NCBI GenBank assembly: GCA_937899835.1
Contig: CALCCE010000207.1
Span: 1 to 42,940 of the forward strand
Origin: an uncultured Flavobacteriales bacterium
Lineage (GTDB): Bacteria > Bacteroidota > Bacteroidia > Flavobacteriales_G > Salibacteraceae
Direction: 5' to 3'
Length of the DNA: 42,940 bases
The translations under genes and the position numbers were made by a program. Below the pieces are notes generated by a model, which was given only the letters and a program-made list of their open reading frames with translations, was not told the origin of the DNA and did not search any database. Of the stretch, positions 35,401-41,822 are shown piece by piece (within the stretch, counting starts at the first letter, position 1; each line of letters starts with the position of its first letter).

Positions 35401-36027
35401 AAACGAAGCACAAAAAGCCCGCTTGTTAGAGTCGGGTACCCCGGCAGTGAGGGTGGCATCGGCAAAGGTGCCGTTGCCCAGGTTGCGGTACAAATAATTG
35501 CTGAAAGGAACGCTTCCGGTACGGTTGGTCAAGTAGAGGTCAAGGAAACCGTCGTTGTCATAATCACCCCATGCTGCCCCAAAGGAGGGCATTGAATCGA
35601 GGGGGAATCCAACTGCCGAAGTCTTGTCTACCAGGTTGAGGTCGCCAGTATTTTCATACAAGCGGTTGGTGCCCAGGTTGCTCGTGAGGTAGAGGTCTTT
35701 GTCGCCATCGTTGTCGTAGTCGACCCACAATACTTGTTTTACTTCTGAAGTGTTGGGCACCAAAGAAGGCAGGCGCTGAAAAGTACCGCCAATATTTTGA
35801 AAGAAATGAATGGAATCTCCTTGTTGACTGGCCAAGGTGATGTCGTCCCAGCCGTCACCGTTGAAATCGTAGAAGCTGACCCCTCCGCCATAGGCTCCGG
35901 AACCATAGCTGTTTACGATGCCGATGCCGCCAGCCACCTGTGCAAATTGTTGCGCTTCACAGGGAGTTAGCGCCAACAGCAAAAGGCTCAACATGAGCCA
36001 ACTGGGGGTGGAGGAACGGCAGATCAT
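32473..36027 (-). CDS. Secreted T9SS protein: FG-GAP repeats, ASPIC/UnbV domain and seven SprB repeats
   Basis: This 1184-residue protein begins with a signal peptide (about 1-26, LTPCEAQ). The first 400 residues form an FG-GAP/VCBS beta-propeller with seven calcium-loop motifs of the type DxDNDGxxD (DFNGDGWDD, DYDNDGDKD, DYDNDGFLD, DYDNDRWPD, DYDNDNDLD, DMDNDGDLD, DFNRDGYPD). An ASPIC/UnbV domain follows (about 404-485, ending VLWPDGSNDVFEQV). Seven SprB repeats run from about residue 565 to 1095, most with a CxG motif (SCNGLSD, SCFGFQD, SCFGKNN, SCAGEND, LCFGESN). The last has Thr in place of Cys (QTFGANG). The C-terminus is a type A sorting domain. I chose the ATG at 36027; a TTG 9 nt upstream is also in frame. 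An adhesive or matrix-binding surface role is likely by analogy. Confidence 0.9.
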   Translation of the reverse strand: MICRSSTPSWLMLSLLLLALTPCEAQQFAQVAGGIGIVNSYGSGAYGGGVSFYDFNGDGWDDITLASQQGDSIHFFQNIGGTFQRLPSLVPNTSEVKQVLWVDYDNDGDKDLYLTSNLGTNRLYENTGDLNLVDKTSAVGFPLDSMPSFGAAWGDYDNDGFLDLYLTNRTGSVPFSNYLYRNLGNGTFADATLTAGVPDSNKRAFCASFVDYDNDRWPDIYVAQDYQFGNTMFRNLGTGVFADASVSSGSNLTMDAMCVTAGDYDNDNDLDIYITNTSSGNKMLRNDNNGTFTEVAAPIGVALNQTSWGSTFLDMDNDGDLDLFVCSEAPGSAYVSTHHIYENLGNGTFSYLNNAGFGTDAPANFSSAYGDFNRDGYPDIAVINNFNQDLIRVWENQGSGSNWIEVRLRGTSVNRDGIGAFIEVYCGPNRYMRYTQCGSGFLAQNSGNVHVGLSNAPLIDSIRVLWPDGSNDVFEQVCVNRLVTLIQGSSGPVSPPTISGLGTLSACGDTVTLSVGNHFGYAWSSGDTSASITVLNGGNFQVTVSDTNGLCQISPAFTLPTLSSLSVTANVTQALTCGGATNGVIASSASGGIAPYTYTWSDGNLGSTNSSLGSGMYEVTLTDAAGCQDRDLIFLSEPSALIGNELIQNVSCNGLSDAQITAFGYGGFAPYSYAWANPSVASNSLNAIAAGNYLLTITDSLGCAYIDTVIIVQPDPLQSGLVTTDLSCFGFQDGSVASTPTGGTAPYTYQWSTGSSNSSQVDSLLPGNYLLTLSDAQNCQRTDSAVVVSPTAIVASVSTQNSSCFGKNNGSALVTGPSGGTGALSIQWVNGPVGASYAGLGAGSYPVVVTDQNGCQFSDTATITQPPLLTMSIVGNPVSCAGENDGLVEVNVTGGTPGYSYTWNSGPDTNLLVGLSGGTYSVTVTDQNGCIGFQSFFVFEPAPVGANSSVDHVLCFGESNGNIDLTVFGGIAPHQVSWNGGGFIGAQLSGLPAGSYTYLITDSLGCSNQATIAVLEPPLLGVTGSNKPQTFGANGQAIAFAVGGTPPYSYQWNDPQNQTTDTATNLLAGDYIVTVTDANGCENTYALQVPFVTGISDNTLPALQWQLYPNPAREQVVVEWITNPSEGYALVVVNAVGKVVRTWNMSTASTQASFDLAGLASGLYVCQLRQDGTPIDQRMLMVQH

Positions 36028-36260
36028 GAAAACCAAAAAGTGAACCAGGCTTACTAATATAAAAAAATAAGTGGCTCCTTCGGAAGCATTGGAACTGCTT
36101 GTGTATCAGGCAGTGGGAGTAGACAGGACCTAATCCGCTGGGATGCCTTGATTCGGCCATTTGGGGCGGACTTTTATTCCATTCGGAATGGAAATAAAAT
36201 TTTTGCGCTTCTTTCCAGAAGATTTTGAAAGGTTATGGAGGTGTTATTTTGGAAGGCTAA

Positions 36261-36315
36261 AAATCCGGGCCTTTCGGCTCAGCCAGCGGGCTGACACGGT
36301 CCGCTCAAGGGCCAG
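36261..36315 (+). repeat. Dispersed structured intergenic repeat, copy C
   Basis: It reads AAATCCGGGCCTTTCGGCTC, then AGCCAGCGGGCTGACACGG, then TCCGCTCAAGGGCCAGG. It is nearly the same as the reverse complement of copy B. The stem TCAGCC/GGCTGA has an AGCG loop. Copy D follows directly. Confidence 0.75.
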
Positions 36316-36316
36316 G

Positions 36317-36363
36317 GATTTTGGATCAGCCGAAAGGTGGATACAGTTCGCTCAAGAACCGGG
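36317..36363 (+). repeat. Dispersed structured intergenic repeat, copy D (diverged)
   Basis: It reads GATTTTGGATCAGCCGAAAG, then GTGGATACAGTTCGCTCAAG, then AACCGGG. It keeps the GAAA loop and left stem of copy A, but the right stem has decayed (GGTGGA). It lies head to tail with copy C. Confidence 0.65.
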
Positions 36364-36407
36364 TATTTTGGATCGGTGATCAGTATTATTAGTACCAAAT
36401 GAAAAGC

Positions 36408-37385
36408 CTACTGCGCACTATACCCAATCCGACCTCGCACCCGATTCAGTACTTCCCGGGCTACTACGCGGGCCTTTTCGGCTCCTTTTTGCAGTTCAGC
36501 GTCCAATTCTGGCAGGTTGTTCATGTAGTAGTCGTAGCGTTCGCGGGCTTCGGCAAAGCGTTTCAGAATCAGTTCGAGCAATTCTTTTTTAGCGTGCCCA
36601 TAACCGTAGCCTCCTTTCAGATAGTTTTCCCGCATGGTGGCAACCTCGGTTTCACTCGCTAAGAGCGAATAAATTTTAAAGGTGGTGTCATTGTCCGGGT
36701 CTTTGGGGTCTTCGAGGGGCGTGCTGTCTGAAATAATGCCCATGATCTGCTTCTTAAGCTGGTTTTTGGGCAAAAAGATGTTGATGGTGTTCTTGTACGA
36801 CTTGCTCATTTTCTGGCCGTCGGTACCGGGAACGATCATCACCCGCTCGTCGAGGCGTGCTTCGGGTATCACCAGGCTTTCACCCATGATGCGGTTGAAT
36901 GCTCCGGCAATGTCACGGGTCATTTCCAGGTGCTGCACCTGGTCTTTGCCTACCGGCACGATTTCCGCATCGTAGCACACAATGTCGCAAGCCATGAGCA
37001 CCGGGTAGGTAAACAGACCGGCATTCACATCAGACAAGCGATCGGCTTTGTCTTTGAACGAATGCGCATTGGCCAGCATGGGATAGGGGGTGAAGCAATT
37101 GAGGTACCAGGTAAGTTCTGCAACTTCCGTTACGTCCGATTGCCGGTAAAACACATTGTTGGTGGTGTCAAAGCCACAGGCCAGCCACGCAGCAGCAGTG
37201 CTGTAGGTGTTGTTTTGCAAAGTAGCCGCATCCTTGATGGTGGTGAGGGAGTGCAGGTCGGCGATGAAGAAGAACGCCTCATTCTTTGGGTCTTGCGAAA
37301 GGGCAATTCCGGGGTAAATGGCACCGAGAAGGTTGCCAAGGTGAGGAGTTCCAGTACTTTGAATTCCGGTCAGGATTCTGGCCAT
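36408..37385 (-). CDS. trpS: Tryptophan--tRNA ligase
   Basis: This class I aminoacyl-tRNA synthetase charges tRNA-Trp. The 325-residue protein has the HIGH-equivalent motif TGTPHLGNLLGA (residues 11-22, HLGN 15-18), the KMSKS loop GQKMSKSYKNT (KMSKS 192-196) and family segments such as FFFIADLHSLTT and VPVGKDQVQHLEMTRDIA. All are intact. It is a single-gene leftward unit. The box TAATTTTA (37411-37418 on the minus strand) lies 25 nt before the ATG and is its likely -7 element. Two structured repeats lie downstream of its stop. Confidence 0.96.
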   Translation of the reverse strand: MARILTGIQSTGTPHLGNLLGAIYPGIALSQDPKNEAFFFIADLHSLTTIKDAATLQNNTYSTAAAWLACGFDTTNNVFYRQSDVTEVAELTWYLNCFTPYPMLANAHSFKDKADRLSDVNAGLFTYPVLMACDIVCYDAEIVPVGKDQVQHLEMTRDIAGAFNRIMGESLVIPEARLDERVMIVPGTDGQKMSKSYKNTINIFLPKNQLKKQIMGIISDSTPLEDPKDPDNDTTFKIYSLLASETEVATMRENYLKGGYGYGHAKKELLELILKRFAEARERYDYYMNNLPELDAELQKGAEKARVVAREVLNRVRGRIGYSAQ

Positions 37386-37504
37386 TTTGTGGGTTTTATC
37401 AATTGACGGGTAAAATTAGCAAATATCGCTTCCGGGTAAAGGATCATGGGTGTTTTGTTCCGCCTTTCCCACTGGATTTACCGACTCTGTGGATTGTTGT
37501 AAAT

Positions 37505-37520
37505 GGTACGCTCGAAGACC
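37505..37520 (+). repeat. Relic of the dispersed structured repeat upstream of plsC
   Basis: GGTACGCTCGAAGACC differs by one base from the right part of copy A (GGTGCGCTCGAAGACT) over most of its length. The rest of the unit is absent or unrecognisable. Confidence 0.4.
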
Positions 37521-37615
37521 AAAGTGAGGAGGTTTTAGTGAAGTGGAGGTTCCCTAAAATACCACATTGACCATCACCAACAGTTAGAGGAACTATTATG
37601 GAAGGGCAGAATTTC

Positions 37616-37623
37616 TACTTTTG
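37616..37623 (+). promoter_or_regulatory. -7 box (TACTTTTG) 5 nt before plsC
   Basis: TACTTTTG matches TAnnTTTG exactly. Its last base is the G of an in-frame GTG, which rules that GTG out as a start if the box is used, and leaves the ATG at 37629 only 5 nt downstream. Confidence 0.5.
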
Positions 37624-37628
37624 TGGAG

Positions 37629-38381
37629 ATGGAGTGGTTCTTCAAGCCGTTTCGAGCACTGTTTAAGATTTATTTTTTCGTGGTCTTTTTTGGATCGCTC
37701 ATGGTGTTGTATCCGCTTTTTTGGTGGCTGTTGCACGATCCAAAGCGGCACCCGCAGTGCTTTGCTTTCATGAAACACTGGGGATCTTTCCTGCAATTGA
37801 TGGGAGGTTTTACCTTGGTAAGACACCTGAAAGAACCACTACCGGAACCGCCTTACATTGTGGTACCCAACCACAGCAGCTACCTCGACATTATTTTAAT
37901 GTACAATGTGATTCCCGACTATTTTGCCTTCATGGGAAAAGCCGAACTCAACAATTGGCCGCTCTTTGGCATTTTCTTTCGCAAAAAGATGAACATCTCA
38001 GTAGATCGTGGAAGTCGAATTGCGGCTGCTCGTGCTTTGGTAGCCGCCAACCGCGAATTGGATTCGGGGCACGGCCTTATCATCTTCGCCGAAGGCACCA
38101 TACCACCTCACGCTCCTAAGCTAAAAGCCTTTAAAAATGGAGCATTTAAGTTGGCGATCGACAAGCAGGTGCCCATCGTGCCGGTAACGTTTACGCGCAA
38201 CTGGCGCTTAATACAGAGTGCGCGGCTTTTCAAAGGACTGTCTGGGCCCGGCTTTGCTCCGGTACACATCCACCCCGCCGTGTCCACCAAAGGCCTCACC
38301 GAAGAAGATTTAGTAGATTTGCGCGAGCAGGTGTTTCACACCATTCAACAACCCTTGCTGGAACATGAAAGTGGACGATAA
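37629..38381 (+). CDS. 1-acyl-sn-glycerol-3-phosphate acyltransferase family protein (PlsC-like)
   Basis: The 250-residue membrane-associated protein has a hydrophobic N-terminal segment (IYFFVVFFGSLMVLYPLFWWLL) and the acyltransferase motifs: NHSSYLD (catalytic HxxxxD), the segment around FMGKAELNNWPLFG, FAEGTIPPHAP and VPIVPVTF. PlsC-type enzymes transfer an acyl chain to lysophosphatidic acid. The block usually written FPEGTRS has Ile instead of Arg here, so the acceptor could differ; I believe this variant occurs in other Bacteroidota. I chose the ATG at 37629 over an in-frame GTG 6 nt upstream that overlaps the -7 box. Its last 17 bases overlap gatC, implying translational coupling of two functionally unrelated genes. 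Confidence 0.88.
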   Translation: MEWFFKPFRALFKIYFFVVFFGSLMVLYPLFWWLLHDPKRHPQCFAFMKHWGSFLQLMGGFTLVRHLKEPLPEPPYIVVPNHSSYLDIILMYNVIPDYFAFMGKAELNNWPLFGIFFRKKMNISVDRGSRIAAARALVAANRELDSGHGLIIFAEGTIPPHAPKLKAFKNGAFKLAIDKQVPIVPVTFTRNWRLIQSARLFKGLSGPGFAPVHIHPAVSTKGLTEEDLVDLREQVFHTIQQPLLEHESGR

Positions 38382-38655
38382 ACTGGTAGATCATCTCTCA
38401 CACCTGGCGCGCCTTCGGTTCGAAGATTCCGCCCGTGAAGACATTAAAACCGACCTCGGTAGGATCCTCGATTTCGTTGAAAAACTCAGTGAATTGGATA
38501 CTGATGACGTTCAACCCCTCATCTATATGACCGAGGCGGAAAACGTAGTTCGCGAAGACCAATCCCAGCTTACCGTCACCAAAGAAGAAGCCTTGAAAAA
38601 TGCTCCGGTGAAAGACTCCGATTATTTTAAGGTACCGAAGGTTATTAATAAGTAG
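38365..38655 (+). CDS. gatC: Asp/Glu-tRNA amidotransferase subunit GatC
   Basis: GatC is the small stabilising subunit of the GatCAB enzyme that converts Glu-tRNA(Gln) or Asp-tRNA(Asn) to the amide form. The 96-residue length is typical. Recognisable segments are the N-terminal DDKLVDHLSHLARLRF, the helix DLGRILDFVEKLSELDTDDVQPLIYM, and the C-terminal APVKDSDYFKVPKVI. It starts inside the end of the plsC-like gene with a 17-nt overlap. gatA and gatB are not in this window. A structured repeat (38676-38770) begins about 20 nt after its stop. Confidence 0.94.
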   Translation: MKVDDKLVDHLSHLARLRFEDSAREDIKTDLGRILDFVEKLSELDTDDVQPLIYMTEAENVVREDQSQLTVTKEEALKNAPVKDSDYFKVPKVINK

Positions 38656-38675
38656 TCGTCTTTTTAGATGCTACC

Positions 38676-38770
38676 CCGGGCTTCTCGACTTCCATCCGGG
38701 CTTCTCGACTCCGCTCGAAGACCGGCATTAGTTTGCTCGAAGACCGGCATTAGTTCGCTCAAAGACCGGG
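38676..38770 (+). repeat. Dispersed structured intergenic repeat, copy E (compound)
   Basis: This array has repeated pieces: CCGGGCTTCTCGACTTCCAT, then CCGGGCTTCTCGACTCCGCT with CGAAGACCGG, then two more right-hand pieces (GTTTGCTCGAAGACCGG and GTTCGCTCAAAGACCGGGG), spaced by CATTA. The central TCAGCC stem-loop of copies A-D is missing. It lies just after the gatC stop. Confidence 0.75.
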
Positions 38771-38780
38771 GATTAATAGC

Positions 38781-38818
38781 AAAAAAAGGGCCAGTACCCT
38801 AAGGATACCGGCCTTTTA
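38781..38818 (-). terminator. Rho-independent terminator after the bacilliredoxin gene
   Basis: On the minus strand the sequence AAAAGGCCGGTATCC pairs with GGGTACTGGCCCTTTT around a TTA loop, giving about 14 paired positions with one bulge, followed by a run of seven T residues. It lies 20 nt after the stop at 38839. In the other direction it also ends in TTTT, so it may terminate gatC as well. Confidence 0.8.
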
Positions 38819-38838
38819 CAATTTCGTTGTACCGATGA

Positions 38839-39252
38839 TTAACAGAACTCGTCGAATGCAGCGCTGAGGTTGTCGGCAATCATGCTGGCTTCGCGTCCTT
38901 CGATGTGATGACGTTCCAGGAAGTGGACCAGTCGACCATCTTTGAACAGCGCAATCGCTGGAGAGGAAGGAGGGTAAGGCAGCATATACTGACGGGCCTT
39001 TTGGGTAGCTTCAGCGTCCACACCGGCGAATACCGTAGTGAGTTTATCCGGACGCTTTGCGTTTTCCAAGGCCATCCGAACTCCCGGACGGGCGTTACGA
39101 GCGGCACAGCCGCAGACAGAGTTGACTACCACCAGGGCAGTTCCCTGCTTTTCATTCATCAATTGATCGACCTCGGTAGAAGTGCGTAATTCTTCAAAAC
39201 CGACATTCGTCAGTTCTTCTTTCATCGGTGCTACCAATTCTGGTGGGTACAT
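38839..39252 (-). CDS. BrxA/BrxB family bacilliredoxin
   Basis: This 137-residue thioredoxin-fold protein matches the YphP/YqiW family. It has the CGC active site in VVVNSVCGCAARNARPG (Cys47 and Cys49), the N-terminal MYPPELVAPMKEELTNVGFEEL and the C-terminal FLERHHIEGRE. Bacilliredoxins remove bacillithiol from protein disulfides in Firmicutes. The family is also frequent in Bacteroidota, where it may act with bacillithiol or another thiol; this is not shown here. It is a single gene with an exact -7 box (TAACTTTG, 39288-39295 on the minus strand) 35 nt before its ATG. Confidence 0.92.
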   Translation of the reverse strand: MYPPELVAPMKEELTNVGFEELRTSTEVDQLMNEKQGTALVVVNSVCGCAARNARPGVRMALENAKRPDKLTTVFAGVDAEATQKARQYMLPYPPSSPAIALFKDGRLVHFLERHHIEGREASMIADNLSAAFDEFC

Positions 39253-39287
39253 GACTCAGTTGTATTTGTAGTTAAATGTATAGACAG

Positions 39288-39295
39288 CAAAGTTA
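39288..39295 (-). promoter_or_regulatory. -7 box (TAACTTTG) of the bacilliredoxin gene
   Basis: The minus strand reads TAACTTTG, an exact TAnnTTTG match 35 nt before the start codon. The best TTG upstream is at 12-nt spacing, shorter than usual, so the -33 element is uncertain. Confidence 0.45.
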
Positions 39296-39368
39296 GGGAA
39301 TTGCCGCCAAGCTCGAATAGTAATCTCGGTTCCCCTGGTTCGGGGTTTCCGCGTAAAGGGTAAACCTA

Positions 39369-39818
39369 TTAATTCCTTTTTTGTTGAAAAAAGGCCTTCA
39401 AAAGGGCACTACATTCTGTTTCAAGCAGTCCTCCTATCAATTGCGTTTTGGGGTGCAGCAGTTGTTCTGACTGTTGGATGAAGCCCCGCTTCTGATCGCG
39501 TGCTCCGAAAACAATCTTGCCCACCCTGGTCCAGTACGAAGCACCTGCACACATAACACAAGGCTCTAAGGTTACATACAAGGTACACTCGTTGAGGAAT
39601 TTACCGCCCAAAGTTTCGGCGGCTGCGGTAAATGCCTGCATTTCAGCATGTGCAGTAACATCGTTTAGGCGCTCGGTAAGGTTGTGTGCACGGGCCACAA
39701 TGCGGTTATTACACACTACCACGGCTCCTACCGGTACTTCATCGGCTGCGAAAGCCTTTTCGGCTTCGGCTATGGCCTGTTTCATGAAATGCTCGTCCGA
39801 GTGAATGCTAAGTACCAT
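39369..39818 (-). CDS. tadA: tRNA-specific adenosine deaminase TadA
   Basis: TadA converts the wobble adenosine of tRNA-Arg(ACG) to inosine. With the start chosen, the protein has 149 residues and shows the zinc-binding motifs HAEMQAF (His57, catalytic Glu59) and PCVMCAGA (Cys87, Cys90), followed by KIVFGARDQKRG. The frame is open 45 nt further upstream to another ATG, but that extension runs through a perfect -7 box (TATCTTTG) and the terminator of the neighbouring T9SS gene. I therefore use the ATG at 39818, which gives MVLSIHSDEHFMKQAI. The message is probably leaderless. Confidence 0.94.
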   Translation of the reverse strand: MVLSIHSDEHFMKQAIAEAEKAFAADEVPVGAVVVCNNRIVARAHNLTERLNDVTAHAEMQAFTAAAETLGGKFLNECTLYVTLEPCVMCAGASYWTRVGKIVFGARDQKRGFIQQSEQLLHPKTQLIGGLLETECSALLKAFFQQKRN

Positions 39819-39822
39819 GCCG

Positions 39823-39830
39823 CAAAGATA
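39823..39830 (-). promoter_or_regulatory. -7 box (TATCTTTG) 4 nt before tadA
   Basis: The minus strand reads TATCTTTG, an exact TAnnTTTG match ending 4 nt before the ATG at 39818. It lies between the terminator at 39842-39879 and tadA, as expected for a separate promoter. Confidence 0.55.
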
Positions 39831-39841
39831 GCTTTTGAGGC

Positions 39842-39879
39842 AAAAAAAGAGGGCGCTCTGCAAGGAGAGACGCCCTCTT
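39842..39879 (-). terminator. Rho-independent terminator of the T9SS gene at 39921
   Basis: On the minus strand AAGAGGGCG pairs perfectly with CGCCCTCTT, extended by CTCT/AGAG after one bulged T, and is followed by a run of T residues at 39848-39842. It lies about 41 nt after the stop of the secreted-protein gene. Confidence 0.9.
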
Positions 39880-39920
39880 GACTCAAGGAGTAAGTCGGAA
39901 ATGGGATAAGTGCGGGAGGC

Positions 39921-41543
39921 TTATTGACGGGTAAAACGCAGCGATTCTGAACGCTGATTGGTGATCAGGCGCACCACATAAACTCCTGTAGGAAGCTCTG
40001 CGGCTTGCCATTCTACCTGGTTGTTGCCCACTCCGGTTTCGGTTAGGGCAACCCGATCAACCAGCTGTCCGGAGAGTGAATATACCTCTAAACTTTCGGC
40101 GATCTCATTGTCGGCGAGATCGATGGAGAACACCGCGTTGTCGGCAACAGGATTCGGGAAGACACTAAATTCGAGTGCTTCCAATGCTGTAGGCTCCGTT
40201 TCGAGCGCTTCAGAGGAGGTTGATTTTCGTAAACTCTGGTTGGTAAAGAAGCTGAATTTGTAATCAATGGATTGGTTGGTGCCGTCTGACCAGGCGTAGA
40301 AACAATCCTGAGTAGTAGAGAATTTACCATCGTTGGCCGAATACAATTGCTGTCCAAAAACGTTTTGGTTCACCAATGAATAATCGTTGAATACTGGATT
40401 TCCATCAAAATTCAATTGACGGGCCACAATGTCTAAGTCGCCGTTGATGAGGCCCATGCAATCGTCGAATGTCCAGGTGGAGATGATAAACTCTCCTGCA
40501 TAGCTTACGGTAGGGTATTTATTTCCACAAGGCGAAAGGTCAAACGGATTGGTATTGATGGGTTGGGTGTTGAATACATTCAATCCAAAACTCAAAGCAT
40601 GATGGGTGTAGTTGTTGATCGTGTAGAAAGCCGTAGAGTTGTCATACTTCAGGCAAACAGCACTCAAATCTTCGCGCACATACAGGCCTGGAAACAGACG
40701 GTTGGGACATGCAATGCGAGGAACACCAAATTGTTCGGCAGATAAGGTAACCGCATCGATCACGTTGGTCCAGCCAAAAGCACAAACGGGGGAAACGCCA
40801 TTCCAAACCTGGTTCCAGGAAGCCCTTTGGATGATCAGTTCTTCGAAGCTACCGTAGTTGGCCACGAAAATAAAGTTGGTACGGTTACCTGGTGCGCCAT
40901 TGGGCCTGAAGGAAGCCACATCGCTACGGTCACAGTCGGCATTGATGCAGGCACTGGGCTTGAACACGTTGGGCGAAAGGTTCAAAGCAGGCAACACATA
41001 GCCTTGGGCATACACTACTCCATTTTCTGACCAGGTCATCACCGCACGGCCGTTGAAGTAGATGTCGACATTGGGATGCGATACATTGGAACTGGATCCA
41101 CTCAACAAGGTAGGGCCTGCCGTGAGTGTAAACGTAGCTCCGGTCCAGGAGTGTACTTCAAAATACACTTCCGAAAAGTTGGTTTCGTAAATGATCAGCA
41201 CCCGCTCATCTCCGGGGTTGGCCGATGGATCAGTCACAATGTCGATTTGAGAGATGTTGCCGATGCCAGAACCAGCTATTGGCGCTGTGCCAGTAGTCCC
41301 GGCATAGTCCCATCCGAAGGCGGGATTGCCACCACCCCATACCATTACCTGGAGGGGCGCCCCACCACCACCAGCAGGAATTTCGACCTCAGCAGTGTTG
41401 ACAGTAGAGACGAAAGGGGCATCGCCCGGAGCAGCAATGTTGAAGTCGGGTGTGGAGGGGTTGATAACCTGAGCGGTTGTTGGGATGGCCAGCCAAAGCA
41501 GAAAAGCCCCGGCAAAGAAAGCATGAATACAATTTTTTTTCAT
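39921..41543 (-). CDS. Secreted T9SS type A protein of unknown function
   Basis: The 540-residue protein has a signal peptide (about 1-25, AIPTTAQ), a long beta-rich region without recognised motifs (about 26-450) and a type A sorting domain from about 455 (EFSVFPNPVADNAVFSI) to the C-terminal VYVVRLITNQRSESLRFTRQ. The middle part has recurring short segments such as QRASWNQVWNG, NYTHHALSFGLNVFNTQP and ISTWTFDDCMGLINGDLDIVA, but no catalytic signature I recognise. Several Cys residues (for example in SACINADCD) may form disulfides outside the cell. It is a single-gene unit with a strong terminator. A tandem 8-nt repeat lies directly before its ATG. Confidence 0.82.
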   Translation of the reverse strand: MKKNCIHAFFAGAFLLWLAIPTTAQVINPSTPDFNIAAPGDAPFVSTVNTAEVEIPAGGGGAPLQVMVWGGGNPAFGWDYAGTTGTAPIAGSGIGNISQIDIVTDPSANPGDERVLIIYETNFSEVYFEVHSWTGATFTLTAGPTLLSGSSSNVSHPNVDIYFNGRAVMTWSENGVVYAQGYVLPALNLSPNVFKPSACINADCDRSDVASFRPNGAPGNRTNFIFVANYGSFEELIIQRASWNQVWNGVSPVCAFGWTNVIDAVTLSAEQFGVPRIACPNRLFPGLYVREDLSAVCLKYDNSTAFYTINNYTHHALSFGLNVFNTQPINTNPFDLSPCGNKYPTVSYAGEFIISTWTFDDCMGLINGDLDIVARQLNFDGNPVFNDYSLVNQNVFGQQLYSANDGKFSTTQDCFYAWSDGTNQSIDYKFSFFTNQSLRKSTSSEALETEPTALEALEFSVFPNPVADNAVFSIDLADNEIAESLEVYSLSGQLVDRVALTETGVGNNQVEWQAAELPTGVYVVRLITNQRSESLRFTRQ

Positions 41544-41563
41544 GGTGTTTGGGTGTTTGGGTG
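41544..41563 (-). repeat. Tandem 8-nt repeat directly before the 41543 start codon
   Basis: The 20 bases before the ATG are two and a half copies of an 8-nt unit, reading CACCCAAACACCCAAACACC on the coding strand. Just inside the gene follows a run of eight A residues after the ATG (ATGAAAAAAAATTG). Confidence 0.7.
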
Positions 41564-41822
41564 AGATTTGAGGGTTGTAAAGCCGTTTGCTTCATGCAAG
41601 TTAGAGATTGGTTGAGGCGCTTTTAACCGTGTATTCCCGCAATCTTTTAATTTGATTTTTACGGGTTTTTATACCGTATTCCTACTTGCTGGGAAGCTTC
41701 TTTTCATCCCCATTCCTTCAAGGCTGGGAAAGGACAAAATCAAACCTTCGAAATCCTTTCCAAAGGCCGCAATCCAGGCTTAGAAATATGTAATTTCGCA
41801 CACGATTTTGAATTCGAAGACC

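Larger units (their letters stand above)
36028..36407. other. 380-bp intergenic region upstream of the FG-GAP/SprB gene
   Basis: This lies between the start of the leftward T9SS gene and the 3' end of trpS on the same strand. It carries two adjacent copies of the dispersed structured repeat (36261-36315 and 36317-36363), which would be in the trpS 3' region. I see no gene and no clear promoter box in the part nearest the T9SS gene. Confidence 0.6.

Noticed and set aside
34678-35595. Long rightward frames opposite the FG-GAP/SprB gene
   Set aside because: Val-rich translations opposite the repeated Asp-rich calcium loops (GAC/GTC antisense) are shadow frames produced by the biased codons of the real gene.
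41727-41761. Inverted repeat GGAAAGGA/TCCTTTCC upstream of aspS
   Set aside because: An 8-bp arm with a 19-nt spacer in A/G-rich sequence is expected by chance; no T-box or other aminoacyl-synthetase leader features were seen.
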